Assembly: GCA_035079385.1 (NCBI GenBank)
Contig: JAVHKY010000028.1
Coordinates: forward strand, 8,990,001 to 9,054,000
Direction: 5' to 3'
Origin: Aspidiotus rigidus
Taxonomy: Eukaryota > Arthropoda > Insecta > Hemiptera > Diaspididae
Length of the DNA: 64,000 bases
Positions 47,012 to 57,829 of the stretch are shown here, in pieces (the first letter of the stretch is position 1; every line of letters starts with the position of its first letter). The position numbers and the translations under genes were made by a program. The notes below the pieces were generated by a model that saw only the letters and a program-made list of their open reading frames with translations, ran no database searches and had not been told where the DNA came from.

Positions 47012-48954
47012 TGAATTTCAAAGAACCAGAAGGGCAGATGGCTAGATGGCTGCAATACCTGCAAACTTATACTTTTGAAATAATCCACCAGAGAGGAAAA
47101 AGTCATTAGAATGCTGATTCATTATCAAGAAAACCATGCCCAGAAGACTGTAGTCATTGTTGCAAGCAAGAAAAGAAGGAAGTCTCAGTCAAAGCCATAC
47201 AACTAAGTTCCAATGTGGATATGAGAAATGCTCAACAACAGGATAAAGATATTTCAGTCATTATAACATGGAAGGAGAAAGGTGAACGACCAGTCTGGCG
47301 GGATATCAGCTCACAGTCAGTAAATTTAAAGATTTTATGGTCACAATAGGACTCGCTTCAAGTAGAAAATGGGATTGTTTACCGGATCTGGGAAACAACA
47401 GATGGCAGATCACACCGGCGCCAACTACTTATACTTGAAGCACTTGTACCGGATGTCTTGAAAAGTGTTCATGATGACGCATCTGGTAGTCATTTCAGAA
47501 TAACAAAAACATTGGCTAAGATTCGGGAACGGTTTTACTGGCCAGCCTGTAGAAGTGATGTAGAGGATTGGATTCAATGTTGCAGAGCATGTAATGCCAG
47601 TAAGGGGCCCAATACTAGGGGCCGTGCTAAAATGCAAATCTACAATGTGGGATACCCTTTTGAACGGATTGCGGCAGATATCTCAGGACCATTTCCAGAA
47701 ACTGACCAAGGTAATCGTTATATTCTAGTGGTGGGAGATTATTTCAGCAAATGGATGGATGCTTACCCACTGCCAAATTATGAAGCCGTCACTGTTGCAA
47801 CAGCGCTGGTGGAAAACTGGATCTCGAGGTTTGAAGTACCTCTGGAGTTACACTCAGACCAGGGAAGAAACTTTGAATCCCAGGTATTTGGAGAAGTGGC
47901 TAAGCTGATGGGATTGAGGAAAACGCGTACAACACCACTCCACCCACAATCTGATGGTATGGTCGAGAGGTTCAACAAAACAATAGACCGATTCCTATCC
48001 AAAGTAATTGATAATGACCAGCGAAATTGGGACAAGTGACTTCCATTGTTCCTGCTAGCCTATCGGTCTTCAATCCATGAGAGCACCAAAGAAACACCTG
48101 CAAAAATCATTTTTGGAAGAGAACTTCGATTGCCGTGTGACTTAGAGCTGGGCACCCCTCCGGAGCCACCTCAAGAAGTCAAGCCATTTACGCAAGAACT
48201 GAAGAACCAACTTAAGCAGGTACATGAGTTGGTCAGAGAAAATTTAGAAATTGCTAGCGACCGGATGAAGGCACGCTATGACATCTGTGCAGATGAAACC
48301 AAGTTTGAACCTCAGGATGAGGTGTGATTCTACAACCCACAGAGAAAGAAAGGGAAGAACCGAAAATTACAGTACAAATGGGAAGGACCTTGGACAGTTG
48401 TGAAGAGAATCAATGGTGTCATCTATCGCATCCAACAGGACAGAAAGTTTGAAGTGGTACACCGAAATAGGCTAGCTGTAAGGAGTCCGGCGTTTGAACG
48501 GGACGTTCAAAACTGAGGAGGGGGAGGTGTGGCGTTCTGCAATGAAGCCGCAAGCACCAAGCTTGCACATGCCGCTAAACTTTTAATAATTGTAGACGCT
48601 GCAAGGAAGCACACTTATTGCTTAACTAATTCGCCGAATGCGCGTGAACAACCTGGAACATGCTCGATTGATTGTAAGGACTCTTGCCCAACCTGTTTGC
48701 CGTTCTAGAAGAAATCTCGAGAATTCCGGGATTAAGGGTGAGACTATAAATAGCCGGCAGCAACCCGGTAGAGCGATTCAGTTGTAATCTTAAAGCGATA
48801 GTTAACGTGTTCTCGTTCTTTAACGCGATTATTGTGTTACAGTTTAACGGTGTTTAGAAGTGTTGTACTTGCGGTACCAGTAATAAAGCTCGGTTTTTGT
48901 AATTGTTCTTTATTATTGGCGTCGAGAGATATTTCGTGACTGGTAGAACCTTCA
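47012..48954 (+). pseudogene. Ty3/gypsy LTR retrotransposon, 3' part (RNase H end, integrase, 3' LTR)
   Basis: Starts within the RNase H end (EPEGQMARWLQYLQTYTFEI, then NADSLSRKPC with CPEDCSHCC). The integrase follows: HHCC zinc-binding residues (H at SVHDDASGSHF, C at CCRACNASK), and a DDE core with ADISGPFPE, LHSDQGRNFESQVFG and DGMVERFNKT. Downstream the frame gives FLLAYRSSIHESTKETPAK (after a stop at 48037), then a chromodomain-less tail ending YRIQQDRKFEVVHRNRLA. Internal stops (47107, 47347, 48037, 48325) show it is dead. Gag, protease and most of RT are absent, as is a 5' LTR. It sits inside the non-LTR RT. Confidence 0.85.
48528..48954 (+). repeat. Probable 3' LTR of the gypsy element
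   Basis: A purine run GAGGAGGGGGAGG (polypurine tract) directly precedes TGTGGCGTTCTGCAATG, a suitable LTR start. AATAAA (about 48882) lies near the end. The right border is uncertain and was set just before non-LTR homology resumes (…TTCA). No second LTR is available for comparison. Confidence 0.6.
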
Positions 48955-50062
48955 ACTTTCATAAACCCGGGCATAAGATGCTTGATGTATGCCGACGACC
49001 TCAAACTCTTTGGGCGGGTCTCTGGGGATGCTGACGCGGTCGCTTTGCAGAGGAATTTAAACATGGTCGCTGACTGGAGTTCTATCAACGAGTTACCCTT
49101 GAACTTAGAAAAGTGAGCAGTTATGACATTTCACCGAAAAAAAAAAAACGAAGCCTCTCATACTTAGAGACTACACCATCAGGAGGGTTCGTTTGCGAAG
49201 GGTCGTTAGCGTGATGGATCTGGGGGTGACTTTGGATCACGGACTTGATTTTCGAGAACATACAGCTCTAGCAGTGCAAAAGACGATGCGTGGTTTGGGA
49301 TTTCTTAAACGAAATTCGTACATGTTCAGGGATCAAACTACCATTATGATTCTATTCTACTCGTTTGTGCGGTCCCACCTTGAAAGTTCGTCGATTATGT
49401 GGAGCAAATCAACCAAAAAGTTTGAACAAAATCTAGAAAGGGTTCAATCCAAATTTATGAAGTTTCTGTACACGAGACTCTTCTGCTATTACCACTGGGA
49501 GATTCCTTACTCCGAGCTGTTACTGGGATTCGAAATGGCGAGCCTCAAGAGTAGGAGGCTGTGTGTCGGTCTAATGTTATGATACGATCTGGTCCCCGGT
49601 GTAAAGATAGATTCCGATCTCCTAGGTATGGTGCTCTTTAGGGTACCGCCGGCAAGGACCCACTTGAAAAAAATATTCTACGAACAGCTGATCAAAGATG
49701 AGACGCCTATCAATACGGCTTTAAAAACGTACAACCTATTATCTTTCTCACACCCTGAAAAAGACATTTTTTACCAATCGAGAACAAAATTTAAACAAGC
49801 AATACTTGGAGCGCTAAATGTATCACAAACCTAAAATATTCTCTCATTGCTCTCGCTCTCTTGCCCTCGCGCTCTCCGGCTCTGAATTGGATCCTTGATG
49901 TATGTCGCACCTCTCGTTCTGCAGCACCAGCATCGCTTTTTTTTTTTTTTTTTTTTTGTATTGTGCACAAGTTGTTTCAAGTACCTATAGTTTATCCCTG
50001 TAAACCGTCCTCCTCCAGAAATGGCTACAAGCTGTCGAGGGGGACGTAAAATAACTGAAATA

Positions 50063-50110
<48 letters not shown>

Positions 50111-50159
50111 CATGATCACTTGTAAGACTATCATCGAAAATTTTAATCCGCAATGTCAT

Positions 50160-51640
50160 CGAATACTTCGGGCTGGTCCCTACAAGTAATTCTTCGTCAA
50201 AGTATGACTACAAGAAAGTGCTGTTATTGCTCAAGAAGGCCGAAAGAGGTGTTCTTAACAAAGAGGACGTACATGAAAAATGTGATGAAAGATATCTTGA
50301 GGTGAGTTCTTTTGAATTCAGGAATAATTATCAATTTTCTCCTATCTAAGACAAAATCATGTCTGATTGTAGTAGTATTATTAATGTGTCCCCTCTTTGA
50401 CAGTTGCAAAGTTATCGGCACAGGTCTCCAAAGCTATTAGCCGTCGTCGAGTACATCGGCTACGTACCCAAATCGAAAACTGATTTATACCTTACGCGAC
50501 AAAAACTTTTAAAAGAGCAGAAAATGTCCTCGGGGCCGAACACCTGCAATTGTCTACCTCGTATGAGGACTGCACGTTTAAGGATGAAGTTTCTGCTTCG
50601 ATGAAAGCAGTAACTCGCAAAGTGGAAGTAAGCAATATCTTCAATGACCAGAAATAGATTTAAAATCATGAATTTATTTCAAAAATGTTGTTTCTTTCCA
50701 TATGTTGATAGATTCATTTAGAAAAATTGAATCGTTTCAAATCTAGTAAATGTACGTGTCCTGTGGGTAATGTAGAACAATGCCATCATGTTGCAGTAGT
50801 TGCTCTTCACATATCGAAGATCAAGTTAAAAGTAGAAGACGAACGACTATAATAATTTTGCCAAAACATTTCGGTAATTTAGCTCATAAGATCCGATATT
50901 TACGTTGTGCGGTGCAGTAAAAAAACGGAAACATGACCATGAAGAAACCGTTAAGCTTCGAGAATGGTTTCGAGCATCACTCATTTCAAAAAAAAGCACG
51001 TCAGTTGTCTCGTGGTACTTGGCTGACGAACCCCCAGAAGTGGAAAATCCTTCGGTTCGATTTCATCTAGACCCGTTACTGAGAGATGTGCTGCGGCGAT
51101 ATCCGGAAGATCATAGAGAAAAATTTATTCGTAAACGTTTTGTTCTGACTGAGGAAATCATACTCGAGATTGCCTTACGCACTTGTTTACAGTTCCAGAG
51201 CATAGAATATTGTCTTCTACCATGTAATTTCAACTTTATTTTGTCGGTGATAGGAAGAAATTCGTTTCCTCTCTCCTTTTAGGCACGACTGAGGAATGAA
51301 AGAGATTTGAGCACGGTAATCACATATTTTGATTTGTATTATAGAGACAAAAACTGACAGACAGCTTGGGTTTTTTGCTGATGAAGAATATTACGTGATT
51401 CTTTTTGGCCTTTCGTAGGTTCCCCCCATTGAACATGGTAGAAGAAATGAGCCAATAGCTCGCCAGTTTCTTCAAGAAAAATATCCCAAATGGAATCTTC
51501 AGTCTACTGGTAAGCCTATATTCTTCCACTTCAAGGATGAAGAACGACAGAAGAAAAAACAGCAATTGTATTTATCAAAGGTCAGCATCATTACGCAGAC
51601 CTGGTTTCGACCCCTATTGAAAGACCATCCCAGGTGAAAT
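50160..51640 (+). pseudogene. SWIM zinc-finger / YqaJ nuclease-like gene remnant with introns
   Basis: Blocks in order: EYFGLVPTSNSSSKYDYKKV and ERYLE, then GTGAGT; a middle block ending DEVSASMKAVTRKVE|GTAAGC; an exon after TTGATAG reading KSSKCTCPVGNVEQCHHVAV, a SWIM finger (CxCx8CxH); a block CGAVKKRKHDHEETVKLREW that continues to RFVLTEEIILEIALRTCLQF; and finally IEHGRRNEPIARQFLQEKYP with a following STG, like the 'G..NE..A...fe......GlfV' block of YqaJ/lambda-exonuclease-like recombinases. SWIM plus YqaJ proteins occur in insects, often linked to mobile DNA. Frameshifts near 50515, a stop after 50848 and a weak RxTAS region indicate decay. The transcript structure is inferred. Confidence 0.55.
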
Positions 51641-52254
51641 TAGATCGTTCTTTACGCTGGTGAAGGTCAAGAGATTCTGATGGATCTTCAACCGTTAATA
51701 AACGCTTCGACCACAACATTGCTAACTACCCAGGAGTGCTGAAAGTTTTCCTTTGAAACCATTCAAACAGTAAACCAAATCCTCATCTTCAAAGGCAAGA
51801 GGTTGGACATTACTAAAGACATACAAGAGATCCTGAAATTGGTGGACCAAGTGCTGACTTCTTGAGAGGCACTTCATACCCGATTAACGGCTGATGCTGA
51901 CAGACTGAAGTCATCCCTTGTACCTCCAAACGAGACATCATAGGAGCTGCTCCTCATTAAGCTGTATTTCAGTTACTTTTTCGTTAGTTTCTGAAGATAA
52001 TGTCTGAGATACGTCAGTTTCAACTCCAGCTTTATTCTATCTATTTACATATTTTCAATTTTATTCAATAAAAGTGGGAGCAGAGCCAATCTAAAATCAT
52101 ATTCTCATTTACAAACGAAATGACAAAAGATTATCAAGATTCAGTTATTGTATATTAAGCCATTTGCAAGCACATCGACAAATTATACGATACACTGTTA
52201 ATTCTTTCAACTGGACACGCACTCTACGTGTAATTATTTCAATGACAGTCTTCG

Positions 52255-52659
52255 TTGTCACAGGCAACTGATCCAACCTCATTCCCAGATGATCCGAATA
52301 CATTAGGCCTAGATTGGAAAAGATCCACTGAGACGTCGCATCACAGAGGAATACGAAATATCATCGAAAGTAGGTTTTCAGACGAACCGAGTAGACTGAG
52401 ATTGAATTTCAACTCTACGGAGGTAGCACGAAGAAACTTTTCAACCAGCCTTGAGCGAGAAAAAAGCGCGAAAAGTTCAAACGTACGAAAACGAGAAGAA
52501 AAGAAAAAAAAAGGCTCGAGTCCTTTGAGATTTCTAGATCGACGGATATTAGAGACAAATTCTTTCCTAATTCCCGACTACGTAAATGATATTTTACGCA
52601 TGCGAGATGACCCTTCAGAAATTGAAGAAAGCGAAAACAAATTCTTCACGTGTCACTAA
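52255..52659 (+). CDS. Uncharacterised 134-residue ORF
   Basis: An intact ATG-initiated frame starting MSQATDPTSFPDDPNTLGLD. It is polar and Arg/Ser/Glu-rich, with a basic stretch KRREEKKKKGSS-like near residues 75-90 and a hydrophilic C-terminus. There is a possible acceptor (TTGTCACAG) just after the ATG, at 52262. No domain was recognised and no paralogue is seen in the window. It may be part of a degenerate element or of an intronic gene; chance is possible. Confidence 0.25.
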   Translation: MSQATDPTSFPDDPNTLGLDWKRSTETSHHRGIRNIIESRFSDEPSRLRLNFNSTEVARRNFSTSLEREKSAKSSNVRKREEKKKKGSSPLRFLDRRILETNSFLIPDYVNDILRMRDDPSEIEESENKFFTCH

Positions 52660-54230
52660 GGGCGATATAATTCGATATCTTCTCTTCAATATTGTAGGAA
52701 ACACCGAGACTCGTTCTCTAAGAAGTTGAAAAAGACTACTATAAACGTATTCTTTCCTGGTCCATTTCGAGGAATTTATTGACAATCTGACGAAATGTCC
52801 GTTGTCGAATAATGATTCGGTCACTTACTAGAATAGAATCACTAACATCTTCACGATCAGAAAGCGCGTTCGTGAATCATTTAGAGACAGTCAGTCTTAT
52901 TCTGGTCGAAGCCATTTCACGATCGAAAAACGGAAACTACGCATTGGGATTTCATTCGACACGATGCGGCAGTGGGTCGAAGAAATAAAAGCGGAAAAAC
53001 ACAAACACTTCATGATGAATGAAAAACGAAGATTACTTCCACAGCCTATCTTCCACGCCCCAGCAACGATGTCGAAATAAGTCGGATAAGAAAAATGAAG
53101 TTTTACACCACGTCGTTGTTCCGCATCAGCATCTTATATACGAATAAGGGATGATTTTTTTTCCTTCTCCCGAAAGGAACGAGCTAAAAATTCATTTTCA
53201 TTAGTTCAGACAGAATTCTTAAGCGCCGTTCACAAACGTTCATTAGTAGTAGATACACAAGTTCTCGTTTTTTGTCAACTTTCGATTTCTCCTCTACCTT
53301 ATACAAAGAACAATACTAAGCAAACTTTCAGAATTCCGAAAACAAACAAATAACGAAACCCACACAGAGAGAGACAGTCGCACGTTTACACGGGAATGTT
53401 TGACAAGTTCGCCGAAATAATGTGAAATACGTCAAAAGTTTCAGTTTGCCAGATTAAAAGATACCAACGAGTCAACGAGTATACATTTCCCTGATGAATT
53501 TTCACGCAGAAAGGTTTCTCCATTTTCTCATTTCTTGCGAGTACGATTATTATTAAAAATCATGATGCGCCATCTACTCTCACCGCAAACATCAGTTATA
53601 CGCCTAATAAATTTTGTCAGAAAAAAAAAAAAAAAAAAAAATCCGCATTCACTATAACTCAATTTCCTTTGCCATTTTAAATCATTAAAATGCCGATCGC
53701 TATCAAACGTTATTTCGCGTGTGGCGCAGAATAGTATTTTCTGGCAATTTTGCAAAGCGACGGGAATTCGAATAGTCTCTCTTTACGCCCGATAAGCGTG
53801 CGACGCGACGTTTCCAAACTCGATATTTCGCCAATTTATTTACCAAGGGGATTCTCCTCTCGCTCGCATTGTATCTTTTTCTACACTACCTCAAAAACTC
53901 TGCTCACCCTAAGCTATCAATTCACGCAAAAGCGGCAACAAATGCTCACTTCGAGCTCGCAACTTCGAAAAACGTTTCAATACTACTCCACGTTGATTTT
54001 CTTTTCGAATAAATACCGAATTTCGTATATAGTGCGACCGCTTACATCTCATTCGTAAAAATCGTCGACCGTACTCTCCGAATACGTATTACAGCGGAGA
54101 TGGCGAAAGAATTTTTACGAGTATAGTACATCGAAGAATGAACGATTAAGTCGTCTTGAAAATAAACTCGGGAACAATATTCGTATCATACGTAGTAAAA
54201 GGGGAAAATGCTTAAAACGAGAAACACTTA
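52660..54230. other. Intronic stretch without recognised elements
   Basis: Contains an A homopolymer of about 20 bases at 53621-53641 and otherwise ordinary AT-rich sequence. The plus-strand frame at 53750-54058 has no domain and is probably chance. Confidence 0.45.
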
Positions 54231-54313
54231 CCGCCTCGGTGTGCACCGGATGTACGGTGAATAACATGGCTGCTACGAAACTTGATATTTCTGACAAGAA
54301 CATAAGACACGTC
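54231..54313 (-). CDS. TMTC: TMTC-family protein, internal exon (first visible)
   Basis: This 83-bp exon lies between a CTTTTTCAG acceptor and a GCG|GTAAGT donor on the minus strand. It encodes TCLMFLSEISSFVAAMLFTV, then HPVHTEA. 'AAxLFAVHPxHTEAV' is the hallmark block of the TMTC N-terminal membrane domain (the DUF-like GT-C-type region), immediately before GVVGRAE, which begins the next exon. The donor is in phase 0 and the acceptor leaves two bases of a codon begun upstream. An earlier exon with the lumenal YDD / NPDV region was sought between here and the right edge without success, so the 5' end lies outside the window or in an exon too short to recognise. Confidence 0.88.
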
Positions 54314-55930
54314 CTGAAAAAGAATGAGAAGAATACAGAGTAAGAAAACGGAACATGTGCGTAATATTATCTTCGAAAACGAATTAAAAGCGCTACAACC
54401 TAGCCAGTTTGGAAGAGAGGATTTTTACTCGAAAGTTTCACTTCCATCAAGTGACAAGAAGTATAAAATTTGAATAAATTACCACTCTCATCCTCTTTTC
54501 GACGTTCCCGCGAAAACTTCGCAGCTGATTCGCAACATTGAATAACAGTATCTTGGGAATTCGATATTGAAAATTTTGGAGCTTTGGGCGTTAAATTAAA
54601 ACGAATTTAAAGTTCGTATACTATATAGGCGCTTGCCGCGGCTTCTCCTTCAATCACTGAATAATGAAACAAGTATCAGAAAATACCCCGACAGTTTTCA
54701 AAGTAATTTAAAATAAGGGTAAATCTTCTCGCCGTATAGAATCGGAGACGAAACCAAAATTTTGACAAAGACGTTTGAAGTTAAGCACGAGGCTTACGTG
54801 TAACGCCCACCAGGCTCCCAAAAGGTTTCGAGCATACTTTTTTAGCAGGGTAGTGAAAATTGTTCGAACTTAATGAAATTGGCCATCGTGAATTTGAAAA
54901 ATTCTTCCTTCTTCAGTGTTTAACCGCAATATTGTTCATCCTCCGCTATTTAAAATTACATTTTATTAAGAGCTCTTCTTGACTGGTAAACTAAACTATT
55001 TATCTCTCTTTAAGCTACTTCTTGATCTTGATACCTAATTTCGTTGTTTTTTCAACCCGTATATTACGATCGACCCTTTTGGGCGTATTCAAATAGAACT
55101 ATGAAATTTCCGGAGGGGGAAAAATTTATTAGTAAAATTAATGGAAGTAACTCGTGCTCAGTTATAGAATTTGAAAAAAAAAGATCTGGGATTCATTATA
55201 CGCGTGGAAAAATACAACGACGAATGATTGAATCCAAATTTTGTAGGAGCTGGTACCTATTTTTCTTCAATTCAGATATGCAAGTTCTATTTCACAAGGA
55301 CTCGTAAATACCACAGATAAAAGGGAAATAACAGAAAATTTGGAGAGCAGGTAAGGATAAGTGGTCAACGGGTCCAGATAGGGGCGACGGCAAACTAAGG
55401 AACACATAAGACTTATCGACATGAGTGTAGTCAATTCTGAATCATTTTTTCCTATCGGGTCAACCAAATTCAAAAATGGAAAATATTGGCCTTTTATACG
55501 GCTTTGAAGAGTGCTCCATAAAACCATGATTCTAGAGTTGAAGCAGGGAAGAACGGTGTCAGAAGGTCCGGATCTCCTTTGAACTTGACAATTCGCCTTA
55601 AAATACCATCAAAATTACAGGAAAAAAAATCCTACTCAACTCAGGAATTTCAATTTCAATTTTTTTATTGGGTCGAAAATAAAATTAATGGACTATTATT
55701 GGGTTGACTGGATCATCTTTCAAATATTGGACTTTTATAGGGTTTATTGGAATTATAAGGGCGATGGACACCCTGTTCTTATAGACAATGTCTCTAAAGA
55801 CCAGCTCTTTTTCGACTGATCTATTCACAATGAAATTCATGACAAATATCTGATACGTAGATAGTGGATTTTGAAACCAGGGTGTAGGATTGAACTTGAT
55901 TTCTGGGCAAGACATATAATCATTATCACT
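54314..55930. other. Intronic or upstream stretch without recognised genes
   Basis: Mostly AT-rich, with no domain in any frame. A GGACACCCTG word at about 55767 matches one end of the CAGGGTGTCCAC MITE family, but its partner end was not found. Confidence 0.45.
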
Positions 55931-55935
55931 ATTAG

Positions 55936-56557
55936 CGGGGAACCCGCTATCTATTTTGTTAGGAGATTACATCCTCAGAAAACGTCCGCGTCCGTGAAGT
56001 TATTAACCTAAGGTTAGGTTAGGTTAGGTTACGGGACTTGGAAAAATTCGAGCCGTGAGCTATATATTATCAGAGGGGGGTTCCTACGCGTCTGCGTAGA
56101 CTTGAAATTCTTCCAAGTCCCCCTCCTATCATATATAGCTCGAAAGTCGAAATTCTTCTAAGTCCCCCTCCTATCATATAAAGCTCGAAAGTCGAAATTC
56201 TTCTAAGTCCCCCTCCTATCATATATAGCTCGAGACTCGAAATTTTTCCAAGTTTTTGGTTGGACGGCGGACGCCGGACGGCGTTTTTTCCGAAAAGACC
56301 CCCGATAAAACAGGTTCCCTGTTAAAATTTTTGACTTTTGAGATGAATATGATAGGAGGGGGGCCCTTGGAAAAATCCGACTCTTGGACAGATGGTAGGG
56401 AAATTTCGACTTTGATCTATATTTCATGGGAAAAGGGCTGGGGGGATTTTGGAAGATGAAAGAGGGACTTGGAAAATTTAATTTAATACATAATAAAAAT
56501 AGGGCAGAGGAATTGCGGGTTCCCCGCTGCCATTGCAACGTCTGCAATGGCTTCTAA
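55936..56557 (+). mobile_element. Helitron remnant with 3' hairpin and CTAA end
   Basis: GCCATTGCA-ACGTC-TGCAATGGC (56529-56551) forms a 9-bp hairpin followed two bases later by CTAA (56554-56557) before T. This is the expected hairpin plus CTRR|T terminus. Inside are four tandem units of about 45-50 bp with AAGTCCCCCTCCTATCATAT, then AGCTCGA (56110-56250), the same words, inverted, as GACAGGA-GGACTTGGAAAAAT in the Helitrons at 31-38 kb. AGCGGGGAACCCGCT at 55936 and GCGGGTTCCCCGC near 56515 add further inverted repeats. The 5' end was not located. Confidence 0.5.
56011..56032. repeat. Short interstitial TTAGG run
   Basis: Four GGTTA/TTAGG units in a row followed by CGGG. TTAGG is the telomere repeat of most insects; four copies can also be chance within the Helitron remnant. 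Confidence 0.6.
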
Positions 56558-56892
56558 TTTTTTTTTCAATTTTTTTTCTTAAGTCTTTTTCGCGTTGCAA
56601 TCATTTTCTTCAGAACTGATTTGCAAGGATGGGAAGTTATTTGGAAGTTGGAAGTTATTCGATAAATGCGCTCAGGAAGTGGAAGCTGGAAGTCGCAACG
56701 TGAGAAGTTGGAAGTGGAAGTCAATAGCAATTGACTTCTTCAATCAACTTCCTGCACAGGAGACTATACCGCCGTTTCAAAGAAAGATGGAAAATATCCA
56801 AAATAATGATTTGAAGAAAAATATTTCTTTTTCACAAAAGACAAACATTTTTCCCCGAAATCGTTATTTTGGATATTTGTCAATCTTTTTTA

Positions 56893-57030
56893 CCGACTTT
56901 TCTAACTAGAAAAGTGAGGTATTACACCCGTAGCAAGGTCAACAGGGGGAGTGGGCAATGAACTTTCTCGACGTTTTAGGAGTCTTAGATCACAACTAGC
57001 ATAAAAAAAAATTTCAGGTTTCCTTATATA
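56893..57030. repeat. Dispersed repeat copy, related to 58505-59020
   Basis: Begins TTTTACCGACTTTTCTAAC, TAGAAAAGTGAGGTATT and ends TTCAGGTTTCCTTAT. Between are GTAGCAAGG, CAGGGGGAGTGG and ACGTTTTAGG words, also in the second copy. The second copy carries about 380 bp more after GAGGTATT. The start is a near-perfect palindrome CTTTTCTAACTAGAAAAG. Confidence 0.6.
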
Positions 57031-57039
57031 TATGTATAA

Positions 57040-57380
57040 GATTTTTTCGTCCGCGGAACTCCTCCGAAACTACCCGATGGATTTTTTTGTAACTTGGCCA
57101 TATTGTAGTAGTATATCTGAAAATGTGCACCTGCAATTTCTTTGAAAATCGGATGAGTAGTTCTCGAGAAATTTTCAATTTGTTGAGAAATTTTGCAGTA
57201 TTTCGAGTACCTTTTTGTCCGCGGAACTCCTCCGTAACTACCCGATGGATTTTTTTGTAACTCGGCCATATTGTAGTATTATATTTGAAGATGTGCACCT
57301 GCATTTTTTTTGAGGATCGGATGAGTAGTTCTCGAGAAATTTTTACTTTTGTTGAAAAATTTTTCACTATTACGAGTAGC
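57040..57380 (-). repeat. Two-unit tandem repeat of about 171 bp (57 codons)
   Basis: Units start near 57045 and 57211. Both carry GTCCGCGGAACTCCTCCG, ACTACCCGATGGATTTTTTT, TGTGCACCTGCA and GGATGAGTAGTTCTCGAGAA. Because the period is divisible by three, a minus-strand frame runs through both (SRELLIR, VHIF, TTIWPSYKKIHRVV, EEFRG repeated). Similar GAACTCCTCCGAAACTAC words are typical of 5' parts of insect Helitrons, so a transposon origin is more likely than a gene. Confidence 0.65.
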
Positions 57381-57829
57381 TTCTTACGAATAGCTGCGAG
57401 TAGCTGCTTACGTTAGGAGAAGCGGATTTTCCTATACGTTTACCACTTTCGTTATCAGTACGTGTATTGTGAAGAACCTTTCATCATTCGACAGGTTCAT
57501 TCTTTGTTCATTCTTTACCAAGGGTTCATTGGATTTTATTTCCGATGAAACCTTTTCGTTCAAATTTAGTACACTTGTATCTCGCTCCCACAGCCCCTAG
57601 AGCGTTGAATTTTGTTTTGTCAAATTTTATTTGTTTTGTTAAATTTATTTTTGAACGGATAGTGGCAATGGCGAGTTGTTCATTTTTCTAGCTATTTTTC
57701 ATTATTATTAGTCATACTCGATAGTTTTTTTTTTTTTTTTTTTTTATTATTATTTTACGAGCATTATAAACTGCACGAGGGTTATTTGCTCGGCGTTACA
57801 ATCTTATTTTAGAACATTACTTGAATTAG

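Larger units (their letters stand above)
46927..50115 (+). pseudogene. Non-LTR retrotransposon (RT C-terminal half) split by an LTR element, with (TAA)n tail
   Basis: A short block at about 46960-47011 reads SGASQGSVLGPLLF, the conserved RT motif preceding the catalytic YADD. After the inserted gypsy fragment, homology resumes at 48958 with the catalytic MYADDLKLFGRV. It continues through LNLEK, VMDLGVTLDHGLDF, FLKRNS, FYSFVRSHLESSSIMWS and RVQSKFMKFLYTR to the C-terminal region ending at 49834. Stops and frameshifts occur (for example near 49112 and 49580). A T run at 49938-49959 and a (TAA)n tract at about 50063-50110 follow; a (TAA)n tail is typical of I-like and some CR1-like elements. 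About ten residues between the two blocks are missing. Confidence 0.75.
27233..54230 (-). other. TMTC: TMTC intron of about 27.0 kb, filled with mobile elements
   Basis: The interval runs from the GCG|GTAAGT donor after the exon at 54231-54313 to the CAG acceptor before 27232. It contains SINEs, MITEs, two Helitrons, an inverted Penelope copy, nested LTR and non-LTR elements and a SWIM/YqaJ-like gene remnant. No other TMTC exon was seen, and the flanking exon phases join directly without one. Confidence 0.75.
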
